A stretch of 64,000 nt of DNA from CALMEC01 sp964628685. Its GTDB lineage: Bacteria; Actinomycetota; Thermoleophilia; Miltoncostaeales; Miltoncostaeaceae. The position numbers and the translations under genes are program-made. The DNA lies in the NCBI GenBank assembly GCA_964628685.1, contig CAZVNM010000001.1, positions 372,001 through 436,000 of the forward strand, in the 5' to 3' direction. Every line of letters starts with the position of its first letter. Position 1 is the first letter of the stretch. Positions 7,832 through 15,246 of this stretch are shown here, one piece after another. Under the pieces are notes generated by a model. That model did not search any database. It was given only the letters and a program-made list of their open reading frames with translations, and was not told the origin of the DNA.

Positions 7832-8488
7832 TCAGGCCTGGAACTCGACCTCGACGATCCGGAAGTCCCGCGGGCTCGCGCCGACCAGTGCCTCCGCCAA
7901 CTCGCGGCGCATCAGCGTCGCGCGAAACGCCTGAAGGCCGTCGCCCCACCACTCCGGACTGGCGATGATGTCGTGGTCGTCCCCGCCCGCCGGAAACCGA
8001 ACCGGCGGCAGCGTGTTGCCGGCCGAACCCATGATCCCCGACGGGGCGAAACCGAGTGGGAACCACCGCCACACCCCACATGCATCGCACCGTGCACCGG
8101 TCCCCCCGTACTCAGCCGCGACCCGTTCGGCCAACTGCCGGTGATCGAACCAGACGTCACCCACAACCGGGATGTCGATCTGCACCGCATCCCCCGGCGA
8201 CGACGGATGCCATCCGACCTGCCTGAACCGGAGGCGAAACGCGCCGGCAAGATGCTCCGCGAATCCTCGGTGCACACACAGCACGTCGAACATCCAGTTC
8301 GGCATCCACGCACCCTCCGCCCGCATCCCCCTGCGACGCAGGATCACCGAACCGCACTGCGACACCTGCGGCACGCCACACGAACGACACCACCCGTCCT
8401 CACCGAACATCGGGGTCAACCCAAATGAGTCATCAGGCCACGGCCACCCACGATTACGCCGCGGCGACAGGTGCACGAAATCGTTCAC
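7832..8488 (-). CDS. Double-CXXCG motif protein, probable immunity protein (SitI6-like)
   Basis: This predicted 218-residue cytoplasmic protein starts at GTG 8486-8488, overlapping the stop of the upstream toxin tip (GTGA). It has two CxxCG knuckles about 130 residues apart (WCRSCGVPQ and ARCDACGVWR), which suggests a shared metal site. The middle is rich in Trp and Arg (VHRGFAEHLAGAFRLRFRQVGW). The pattern recalls the double-CXXCG immunity proteins of Myxococcus SitAI6 systems; I infer the relation from the motif and gene context only. A longer ATG reading to 8656 would run through the toxin gene and is rejected. Confidence 0.6.
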   Translation of the reverse strand: MNDFVHLSPRRNRGWPWPDDSFGLTPMFGEDGWCRSCGVPQVSQCGSVILRRRGMRAEGAWMPNWMFDVLCVHRGFAEHLAGAFRLRFRQVGWHPSSPGDAVQIDIPVVGDVWFDHRQLAERVAAEYGGTGARCDACGVWRWFPLGFAPSGIMGSAGNTLPPVRFPAGGDDHDIIASPEWWGDGLQAFRATLMRRELAEALVGASPRDFRIVEVEFQA

Positions 8489-8792
8489 AACCCGAGTGCC
8501 TTCAGAATCTCTGGATACTTGGCATAGATGCTCTTTGCTGCATTCTCCACCATGGCTCGGTTCGCGCTTCCAGTACCGGTACCATAGGGAATTGCGCGGC
8601 GCCAAGCATTCGTAAAGGCTTGATGCTCCGCGCGTGTCACGACGATACTCGCCCAATCGTTCGTATTCCCACCGATGACTCTGCGGAAGCGTGCCTCGAT
8701 GAGGTGGTGGGCTTGGATTTCGCCTTTCCGGCCTTTGGTGATGAGGCGTTGAGCGGCGTACGAATCGATTCCTTGTGAAGCATGGGTGAGTT
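8485..8792 (-). pseudogene. HNH-like nuclease toxin tip, 5' end lost to an IS insertion
   Basis: About 100 residues remain in frame from the IS end at 8793. They include QAHHLIEARFRRVIGGNTNDW, then VVTRAEHQAFTNAWRRAIPYG and a helical end (AAKSIYAKYPEILKALGL). The HHxIE plus EHQxFTNAWRxxIPYG pattern is typical of predicted HNH/treble-clef nuclease tips on secreted polymorphic toxins. The carrier portion is missing: the IS copied in at 8793-10135 severs it. Bases 10,136-10,265 on the far side contain no clear continuation. The immunity gene downstream is intact. Confidence 0.6.
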
Positions 8793-8855
8793 TGTCCCGC
8801 TTCGAGAAAGTTGGCAGGGTCGTAAAGTCGGGTTCCCGCTCGAAGGGAGCACAGG

Positions 8856-9182
8856 ATGGGACGACCGCCAGCGATACCGACCGACCAGAAGCTTCGGCTT
8901 GTCTTGTCGGTCTTGTCTGGAGAGATGACGATCGGTGAGGCTGCTCGGCATGGGAAGGTGTCGCAAGCAGTCGGTGAGCCGGTGGAAGGGCCAGTTCTTG
9001 GCAGGCGGGAAGGATGGCCTCGCCGAGGGCGGCCGAAGCGGGATCAGCGATGCCCGGGAGAACGAGTTGCTTTCGGAGATTGAGGAGCGTGATGGTGCGC
9101 CCTCGGCGAGGCGCACGTCCAACTGCGGGTGTGGCGCAAGTCCGCTGAGGGCCGCCTGGGCCCTTCGAGGACCCCTGGATGA
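8856..9182 (+). pseudogene. IS3-like OrfA (HTH protein), two frameshifts
   Basis: It starts MGRPPAIPTDQKLRLVLSVL with GGGAGC upstream as a Shine-Dalgarno-like site. The expected HTH and arm (KQSVSRWKGQFLAGGKDGLA) lie in a second frame, and the end (ALGEAHVQLRVWRKSAEGRL) in a third. The final TGA overlaps the ATG of orfB at 9179 (ATGA), the normal arrangement. Two indels make it non-functional as written. Confidence 0.65.
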
Positions 9183-10126
9183 TCCGTGTGGATGTGGGGA
9201 TGCCCGTCTCGAGGTTCACCACCCTGCTGGGCATCCCTGAACGCAGCTACCGCCGCCGACAAGCCCGGATGCGTGCCGGCCGGCCGGTGAAAGGCCCGTG
9301 GCCCACCCCCGTCCAGGACCAGGTGGAGGCGGTGCTTGTCGAGTTGGCGGATGCCCATCCGCAGTGGGGCCATCGCAAACTCGCTGAGATGACCCGCATC
9401 ACCACCGGCAGGCGGGTGGCGTACTCCACCGCCCTCAGGGCACTGAAACGCACAGGCAGGGTGCTTTCCCCCGACTACACCCGCCAGCGACGGGACCTCG
9501 CTGCAGCACGCAGGGCGGCGTTCCTGGTGCCGCCCTCAGGGCCGAATCAGGTGTGGCAACTGGATTTCACCGAGTTCGAAACCACCAGAGGCGGCACCTG
9601 GCGGATCTCCGGATGTACCGACTACTGGTCGAAAGCCGAACTCGGCTGGCACGTCTCGATGACCCAGAACCACCGCGACGCGATCAGTGCGATCGAACTC
9701 GCCCTCAGCGAGGTCGAACGCCTGCACGGAAACACACTCCTCGACATGGTCACCGACTCGGACGGCCAGGTACATCCGGTTACGGTGGTCACCGACAACG
9801 GGCCGGCGTTCAAAGCCCACCGGTTCGCCCGCTACATCGACAGCCGCCCCGAGCTGATCCACATCCGCACCCGCCGCAAGACCCCACAGCAAAACGGGGT
9901 TCGGGAACGCGGATTCGGCTCCTTGAAGTACGAACACCTCTACCGCCACGAGATCCCGGACGGACCGACCCTCGCCACGGCGGTGGAGGACTACCGCACC
10001 CTGTTCAACTGGATCCGACCGCACGAAGCGATCGCGATGCAACGACCGATGGACCTGTACCTCACGCCGCCCCAACCGGCGGCAACACCAACACAAAACG
10101 AACCCGAAAACCTGCCACTTTCGTGA
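9179..10126 (+). CDS. IS3-like DDE transposase OrfB
   Basis: The 315-residue ORF is complete. It has an N-terminal HTH-like segment (FTTLLGIPERSYRRRQAR, HPQWGHRKLAEM) and an rve-type DDE core: Asp in QVWQLDFTEFE, Asp in VVTDNGPAFKAHRF, and Glu in the QQNGVRERGFGSLKYEHLY helix. The C-terminus ends NWIRPHEAIAMQRPMDLY. It would catalyse excision and insertion of the element at its inverted repeats. Because orfA is broken, autonomous movement is doubtful. Confidence 0.85.
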   Translation: MIRVDVGMPVSRFTTLLGIPERSYRRRQARMRAGRPVKGPWPTPVQDQVEAVLVELADAHPQWGHRKLAEMTRITTGRRVAYSTALRALKRTGRVLSPDYTRQRRDLAAARRAAFLVPPSGPNQVWQLDFTEFETTRGGTWRISGCTDYWSKAELGWHVSMTQNHRDAISAIELALSEVERLHGNTLLDMVTDSDGQVHPVTVVTDNGPAFKAHRFARYIDSRPELIHIRTRRKTPQQNGVRERGFGSLKYEHLYRHEIPDGPTLATAVEDYRTLFNWIRPHEAIAMQRPMDLYLTPPQPAATPTQNEPENLPLS

Positions 10127-10265
10127 AGCGGGACACCCAACCACCCCAATCCGCTGACACGCGAAGAGCCGTGAGAGTGAGGTCCACGATTCTGCGGGAC
10201 ACCTGGCCCATAGATGTGCCCCGCATCACCGCGAGTTACTACCCTCTCCAATGCGGAGGGCCTAA

Positions 10266-10742
10266 TTAGCACCGTGCCACGAATCCTGCGAGGTAGCCGT
10301 CAGCAACGAGCGCAAAGCAGCACGACGACAACTCAATCCACTGTGTGTCGGCCACTGATGGTTCAAGTTGGACGAACAGCCAACCTTGTCCGTCATGCAG
10401 AACTCGAGGTGAGAAGCCGTCCACGTAGATATCTGACCCTGGGACCGAAAGGACGATGGATCCCCGTACAGGGATCGCCGCAGGAGCCGTCTTGAATTCG
10501 CCTCGCGCCCAGTAGGATCGCGGAACGAGTACCTCGACATCAAAAACAGTGCCATCCTCGAAGGCGTCGATGAGCACGAGTGAATCAACGTTCACGCCGA
10601 TCGCCGCGGAGGCATCCCGGCCTACTGATGCTCGCAACAGAAGATCGTCCGCGTGCGCGATCGGATGCAGTGCACCGGCTGGGTGATGCTTCCCAACCGT
10701 AACCGGAATACGATCGACGATCGTAAACTGTGGGATATCCAT
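10266..10742 (-). CDS. Probable immunity protein for the Rhs tip (no recognised family)
   Basis: This 158-residue protein has no family I can name. It is predicted soluble, acidic and beta-rich (VDSLVLIDAFEDGTVFDVEVLVPRSY, GSIVLSVPGSDIYVDGF, WLFVQLEPSVADTQW) with a Cys pair near the end. Its ATG (10740-10742) overlaps the TGA of the upstream rhs gene (ATGA), so translation should be coupled. In Rhs loci the gene directly after the variable tip is the cognate immunity gene; that role is inferred from position. Confidence 0.6.
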   Translation of the reverse strand: MDIPQFTIVDRIPVTVGKHHPAGALHPIAHADDLLLRASVGRDASAAIGVNVDSLVLIDAFEDGTVFDVEVLVPRSYWARGEFKTAPAAIPVRGSIVLSVPGSDIYVDGFSPRVLHDGQGWLFVQLEPSVADTQWIELSSCCFALVADGYLAGFVARC

Positions 10743-13700
10743 CAGTCGCCACCAAATCGCACGGGATTCCAGCGAGCACCTGGTCGCGGCGTCGTGTATA
10801 CGGTGTGCGCACGCCCCTTCCTAAGCACCACCGCTACGCCCGTTCGTCGATCGTATCGGATGTGGACTCCCGTAGCGGGATCGAAGAAGCGGGAGCCGCG
10901 GTTATACGCTTCCAATGCGGTCGTGCCCGTGATCCCCCGATTCTTCCGCTGCGCAACCCGTAGTGCGAAGTGCTCGGTGTAGTCGATTCCTGCGGTATCG
11001 AACGCAGGAACGGCACCAGTCGTTAACCGGCGACCACGATCGATACTGCTTCCACAACCCGGGTGCGTGTTGTGGACAAGGATACCGGTTTGGCCGACGT
11101 GGTAGGTGTGGGTGTGGGTGACGGCGAGGTTGTAGGTGGTTGCGGCGGTTGTGCGCCCGAGGGTGTGGGTGATGCGGAGGGTTTGTCCGTTGAGGGTTTG
11201 GACGAGTTCGCCTGCGGTGAGGGCTGCTGCGGGGGTCCATTGCCGGCGGGTGACTGACCAGAACGGGTGGTCGCCTGTGGTTGTGATCGTTTCGCCTGTG
11301 GTGGTGAGGGTGCCGAGGCGTGCGGTGTGGACCCACAGGTGGGTGACGGTTTGGGTGGTGGTGGTGCCGGTTGCCGGGTCGGTGGCTTTGACCCGGTCCC
11401 CGGGGCGAATCGTCACGATGGGTTTGCGTGTGCCGTCTGCCATGACAACCGTGGTCTCAGCGGAGAAGCTGCACGGCCCGTCAGCCCGTGGTGTGCTGCG
11501 GCGGGTCGGGGTGGCTTTCACCGGTTGGGGTCGTGGCTTTCGGGTGACGCGGCTGACGATGCCTGCGCCGGTTTTCGCGTGTTTGCCGCCGGGGGCGATG
11601 CCGATGCCGGCGGTCACGACCCCGCGCCAGTCACCTCGCATTGCGGCGGCGGCGGTTTCGACGGCGGCTTTCGCCTGACCGACACCCGGGGTGAAGTCGG
11701 CGATCGTGCCGCGGTATCGCCAGGCGTACTTCGCGCCGGTGCTCGTGGCGCTGCCGATGGTTCGGGCGGTCTTCTTGGTGCCACGCCAAGCCGTTGAGGT
11801 TCCGGATGAGACGGTCCGCCCGGTCCACCGTGTGGCACGGACAGTCGCAGCACCGGTGGACCGCATCGCACCACCCAAACGCGTCGGCGCCTTCGTGGCA
11901 GCCCGGACCACTTTTCGGACAAGGCCACGGAGGCTGAACTCCCCGAGCGGGTCGGTGTAGACGAGTGGGTTGTCGTTGGCGTAGACGTACTCACCCACCG
12001 CAGGGTCGGTGAGGGGTGCGTCGACCGGGTCGGTGGCGCTGAACCTGCCGTCGGTCGGGTCGTATTGGCGGGCGCGTAGGTGGTACAGGCCGGATTCGGT
12101 GTCGAGGTGTTCGCCTGCGTATTGGACGGGGTTCTCTGGTGCGTCGCTGCGAAGTTTCTGGGTGAGTTGGCTGTTGCCGTACGGGTCGTAGTCGTAGCGC
12201 CATTGTTCGGTGGCGCTGCTGTTGGTCAGCGACCTGACCGATCCTTGAAGGTCCGGGTGGTAGTAGAAAACGCCCCGCGGGGTGCGCACCGCAACCGGCC
12301 CCAACGGCCCCTGCGTGTACCGGCGGACCGGTGTACCGGTCGCGGTTTCCTCCACCGCGAGTTCCGGGATGGAGGTGTTGGTGTCCCACCAGTAGCGGGT
12401 GCCGGTCTGGTGACTGCTGGAAAGCCGGCGTCCGGCGGCGTCGTAGGTGTAGGTGACCGCGGGTTTCTGGCCGTACCGGTAGCTGGTGGTGCGGTTTTCC
12501 AGGTCGTAGGTGAACGTCTCTTTCCCGCGGCCGGTGAGGTTGCCGTCGGGGTCGTAGGTGTGGGTGAGGGTGCGCGGCCTGCCGGGGCCGTCGGTGTAGT
12601 CGTCTTGGCTTTGGGTGAGCTGGTCTGCCGGGTTGTAGGTGTAGGTGGTGGTCTTCGCGAGGCCCGGGCCGGTGGTGGTGTCGGTCAGCCGGTTTCCGAC
12701 CGGGTCGTAGATCCATTCGGTCCGGTCTGTCGCCCCCACACACGAGGTGGTGTCGCGACACGCCGCCAACAGCCGATCAGCGGGGTCGTACTCGTACGCC
12801 TCACTCGTCGTCTGCTGCCCGTAGGTGGCGGCCACCGCGACACGCGCGTCGCTTCTGACCTCCCCCTCGGTAAGCGCACGGCTGTAGATGCGCACATCAT
12901 CCAAGGCGCCCACCAGCCCGCCGGCGGCGGACGGATCCCCGAGAAGCAGTGGGGCGCCCGACGGGACAAGGGCGCCGGTGAATCCGGTGACCGCGTCTGC
13001 GGGTTCACCGTTGATGTAGATGGTCGCCACCGCAGTGGTGGTGTCGGCGACGAACGCGACATGCGTCCACTTCCCGGGGGTGAGCATCCCGTCGGCAACG
13101 ACGGTCTGGCCGGTCGATGTGGTGAGGGTGCCGCGCACCCCGCCATCGGTGGTGGTCACCAACCCGTAGCTGTAATGGCTCGGGCTGTCGGCCTGTTTGG
13201 CGACAATGACCCGGCCGCCTGCGGGGGCTGCGGGAACGTTGACCCACGCCGCCACGGTGACCTGCTGGGTCAGGTCGAGGCTGTTTGCGTCCGAGACCAC
13301 GACGTGGCCGGTGGTGTCGAGCGCCAGGCCACCGGCGTGTTTGGCAGCGGCGGTCCACGTGCCGGCGCCGGTGAGGGTGCCGGTGTTGTTGTTCGGGCTG
13401 CTGTCTTGGACGGTGGTGCCGGTCGTCTCGTTCAACGCATACGCCGCGACGAGCCCGACCGGTGCTGCGACGCCGTTTCGGGTTGTGGTGATGTGGGTGG
13501 GGTTTCCGACCGGGTCGAACACCCGCTGCTGGCTGAACAGCGTTTGGCTGGCCTTCACCGACGTGATCCGGGTCGCACGCCCAACCGTGTCGTAGATGCG
13601 GGTGATCGTGTACGTGTCCGGCCGGGACTCGGTGGTGAGATTCCCGGCAGGGTCGTAGGTGAAGGTGGTCTGGGCCCCCTCCCCCGTCACCGATGCCACG

Positions 13701-14023
13701 CGGCCGTCGTCATCGAAGGCGGCGGCCTGCTCAGACCCGTCCGGAAGGACCCGGCCGGTGACCTGGTCATCCGGATTGTAGGTGTAGCTGAACCCGCGGC
13801 CGCCGCGGGTCACCGAGGTGAGCCGGTCGGCGTCGTCGTACCCGGTGGTTTCGGTGCCGGCGCCATCGGTCGTGTGGGTGCGCCTGCCGGCATTGTCATA
13901 CGTGTAGGTGACATCAGGGGTGTCGTCCCCGTAGTCGACGGCGGTCAGAAGCTCGTACTGGTTGCCCTCCACGTCATACCGGTACCGGTTGACCCTCCCC
14001 AACGCGTCGCTCTCAGACAACAC
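10742..14023 (-). CDS. Rhs/YD-repeat polymorphic toxin with LamG insert, HINT domain and BECR-like RNase tip
   Basis: The 1,093-residue ORF has, in order: YD repeats (1-185), a LamG/concanavalin-like jellyroll (about 189-381, VGLVAAYALNETTG onward), more YD repeats, and the core end with YDPTDGRFSATDP and YTDPLG near residue 690. Then come an Arg/Thr/Ala-rich linker and a HINT autoprocessing domain (about 850-984; CSFSAETTV start, TGDHPFW, HTYHVGQTGILVHN end). The tip of about 110 residues (FALRVAQRKNRGITG, FFDPATGVHIRYD, TGVAVVLRKGRAHTVYTT) resembles small RelE/DUF4258-like RNases of the BECR fold; this last call is tentative. The start is not a true one: rhs sequence continues upstream in broken frames, so secretion is unlikely today. 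Confidence 0.8.
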   Translation of the reverse strand: MLSESDALGRVNRYRYDVEGNQYELLTAVDYGDDTPDVTYTYDNAGRRTHTTDGAGTETTGYDDADRLTSVTRGGRGFSYTYNPDDQVTGRVLPDGSEQAAAFDDDGRVASVTGEGAQTTFTYDPAGNLTTESRPDTYTITRIYDTVGRATRITSVKASQTLFSQQRVFDPVGNPTHITTTRNGVAAPVGLVAAYALNETTGTTVQDSSPNNNTGTLTGAGTWTAAAKHAGGLALDTTGHVVVSDANSLDLTQQVTVAAWVNVPAAPAGGRVIVAKQADSPSHYSYGLVTTTDGGVRGTLTTSTGQTVVADGMLTPGKWTHVAFVADTTTAVATIYINGEPADAVTGFTGALVPSGAPLLLGDPSAAGGLVGALDDVRIYSRALTEGEVRSDARVAVAATYGQQTTSEAYEYDPADRLLAACRDTTSCVGATDRTEWIYDPVGNRLTDTTTGPGLAKTTTYTYNPADQLTQSQDDYTDGPGRPRTLTHTYDPDGNLTGRGKETFTYDLENRTTSYRYGQKPAVTYTYDAAGRRLSSSHQTGTRYWWDTNTSIPELAVEETATGTPVRRYTQGPLGPVAVRTPRGVFYYHPDLQGSVRSLTNSSATEQWRYDYDPYGNSQLTQKLRSDAPENPVQYAGEHLDTESGLYHLRARQYDPTDGRFSATDPVDAPLTDPAVGEYVYANDNPLVYTDPLGEFSLRGLVRKVVRAATKAPTRLGGAMRSTGAATVRATRWTGRTVSSGTSTAWRGTKKTARTIGSATSTGAKYAWRYRGTIADFTPGVGQAKAAVETAAAAMRGDWRGVVTAGIGIAPGGKHAKTGAGIVSRVTRKPRPQPVKATPTRRSTPRADGPCSFSAETTVVMADGTRKPIVTIRPGDRVKATDPATGTTTTQTVTHLWVHTARLGTLTTTGETITTTGDHPFWSVTRRQWTPAAALTAGELVQTLNGQTLRITHTLGRTTAATTYNLAVTHTHTYHVGQTGILVHNTHPGCGSSIDRGRRLTTGAVPAFDTAGIDYTEHFALRVAQRKNRGITGTTALEAYNRGSRFFDPATGVHIRYDRRTGVAVVLRKGRAHTVYTTPRPGARWNPVRFGGD
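11949..12979. repeat. 1,031-bp direct repeat, copy 2 (inside the main rhs gene)
   Basis: This is the counterpart of 6,556-7,586, covering the end of the LamG segment through the last YD repeats to the DPxG junction. Past 12,979 the sequence continues with about 10 partly matching bases and then the full LamG coding region, so this copy is the parent. Confidence 0.9.
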
Positions 14024-14570
14024 CCGGCCGGCGGGGTCGTGGGTGAAGGGGTGGCGTTACCGTTCGGATCGGTCCGCGAAACGAGGTTGCCGACCGAGTC
14101 ATAGCCGCAGACGGTCGAGGTCCTGCCGTTCACACACCGGACTCCGGTGGTGCACGTCTGGGCGTCCGGGGCGGTCACCGAGGTGAGCCGGCCGGCGAGG
14201 TCTTACCCGTAGTCGGTGACCCGCTGGGCGGGGTCGGTGATGCGCGTCTGGTTGCCCGCCGCGTCGTAGCCGAGTTCAGTAACCTCGCCCATAGGGGTCG
14301 GTGACCCGTGATACCTGACCGGCCGGCGTGTACTCGCTCACCGTCCGGTACTCCGCCGGATTCGCGGATGCGTTTCCGGTCGGATCGACCACACCCGTCG
14401 GGCGGTTGTCGGGGTCGTAGGTCCAGGTGGTCACACCCCTCGGGCCGGTGGCACGCACCCGGTTGCCCGCCGCGTCATACGCGAAGGTGGTGGTGTACCC
14501 GCGCGGGGAGGTCACCGACACCACCCACGCACCGCCCAACCGGACCCCTATTTCGTAGTACGCTTCCCGG
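14024..14570 (-). pseudogene. 5' remnants of the main rhs gene (frameshifts and a nonsense codon)
   Basis: YD-repeat coding continues above 14,023 in different frames: VCGYDSVGNLVSRTDPNGNA to about 14,178, GYDAAGNQTRITDPAQRVTDYG around 14,210-14,280, and TTTFAYDAAGNRVRATGPRG to about 14,530. The joins need a frameshift near 14,045, a TAC-to-TAA type stop near 14,207 and a frameshift near 14,280. Rhs similarity ends at about 14,530-14,570, where the toxin/antitoxin module on the other strand begins. The N-terminal trafficking region is absent from the window. Confidence 0.75.
14559..14564 (+). promoter_or_regulatory. -10 hexamer of the 14,572 toxin gene (leaderless type)
   Basis: TACGCT lies 7 nt before the GTG at 14572, which supports that start and a leaderless transcript. 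Confidence 0.4.
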
Positions 14571-14571
14571 T

Positions 14572-14811
14572 GTGGAGATTCACCCGGCCGCACGAAAACA
14601 CGGGATCAACGACCACGACATCCACCACGCCGTCACCCACGCCATGAGCATCGACGACACAGGCGACGACACCCGCCTGTACCTCGGCCCGCCCACTAGC
14701 GCACAGCTGCTCGAGATCCTCACCATCCTCCGCGACGACAACACCGAACTCGCCATCCACGCCATGCCCATGCGCCCCAAATACCACCACCTCCTGGGAG
14801 GCGACCGATGA
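14572..14811 (+). CDS. Small toxin-like protein of a toxin/antitoxin pair (BrnT/DUF4258-like)
   Basis: The 79-residue protein (starting at GTG: EIHPAARKHGINDHDIHHAV, then LLEILTILRDDNTELAIHAMPM and RPKYHHLL) fits a widespread actinobacterial family of short BrnT/RelE-like proteins. These begin with IHPxAxxHG and end with IHAMPxR. Such proteins are thought to act as RNases held by the antitoxin, but this is not shown here. The stop overlaps the ATG of the RHH gene (ATGA). Longer upstream readings run through antisense rhs sequence and are rejected. Confidence 0.65.
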   Translation: MEIHPAARKHGINDHDIHHAVTHAMSIDDTGDDTRLYLGPPTSAQLLEILTILRDDNTELAIHAMPMRPKYHHLLGGDR

Positions 14812-15086
14812 CCAAACCCACACACGGAACCACCAGAAGCGGCACACCCATCACCGACGAACTCATCGACACGCTCGCCGCCAACGCCGAAGCCGGCCTC
14901 GACGTCGAAAAGCTCACACGCCGCCGCGCCGGCCGACCACCGATGGGATCCGCCCCCGCCACCGTCGAATCAGTCCGACTCGACCCCGAACTCCAAAAGG
15001 CCCTCACAGACCGCGCCGAACGCGACCACGAAACCACCAGCGCCGTCATCCGCAAAGCACTGCGCCACTACCTCAACGTCGCCTGA
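14808..15086 (+). CDS. Ribbon-helix-helix antitoxin
   Basis: The 92-residue protein has a disordered, charged N-terminal half (ITDELIDTLAANAEAGLDVE, RRRAGRPPMG). It ends with an RHH DNA-binding unit: beta strand VESVRLDPELQKAL and helices DRAERDHETTSAVIRKALRHYL. It would bind the upstream toxin with its N-terminal part and autoregulate the pair through the RHH. Overlap with the toxin gene supports co-translation. Toxin-first order is less common but known. Confidence 0.75.
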   Translation: MTKPTHGTTRSGTPITDELIDTLAANAEAGLDVEKLTRRRAGRPPMGSAPATVESVRLDPELQKALTDRAERDHETTSAVIRKALRHYLNVA

Positions 15087-15200
15087 CTCCCCGGGCGCGG
15101 CCCCTCCAACGTCCGCGACGTACACCAGATGCCCCTCCAACGTGACCGGTCATCGACGAGGAGGCCAGGTTTTCGGCGGATTTCCAGGTCTTTTCGTAAA

Positions 15201-15246
15201 GCCGGAAAGGGGACTCGAACCCCTGACCTGCCGCTTACAAGGCGGC
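15201..15246 (-). other. 3' half of a tRNA-Thr(UGU) gene, probable att-site remnant
   Basis: The minus strand reads an anticodon arm with 7-base loop CTTGTAA (anticodon TGT) closed by GCCGC/GCGGC, a variable loop, a T arm GGGGTTCGAGTCCCC and an acceptor end TTTCCGGC. No D arm or 5' acceptor strand exists above 15,246: the DUF1801 gene runs straight into the anticodon stem, and its TAA stop lies inside it. Such 3' halves are left by integrases that use tRNA genes. No intact tRNA-Thr or integrase is in the window. Confidence 0.75.

Larger units (their letters stand above)
8793..10135 (+). mobile_element. IS3-like element, 1,343 bp, with about 25-bp inverted repeats
   Basis: Inverted ends are 8793-8818 (TGTCCCGCTTCGAGAAAG, then GGCAGG) and 10111-10135 (CCTGCC, then CTTTCGTGAAGCGGGACA). 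It carries orfA (frameshifted) and an intact orfB on the plus strand, opposite to the toxin genes it interrupts. It has split a toxin-tip gene at 8792. Confidence 0.75.

Noticed and set aside
10136..10265. Possible upstream part of the IS-split HNH-like toxin
   Set aside because: The short frame (GHIYGPGVPQNRGPHSHG) shows no link to the tip across the IS, so I left it unannotated.
12080..14104. 674-residue ORF on the plus strand across the rhs gene
   Set aside because: It is antisense to YD-repeat coding, rich in Gly, Val and Arg, with no domain features. It exists only because high GC content keeps the opposite frame open.
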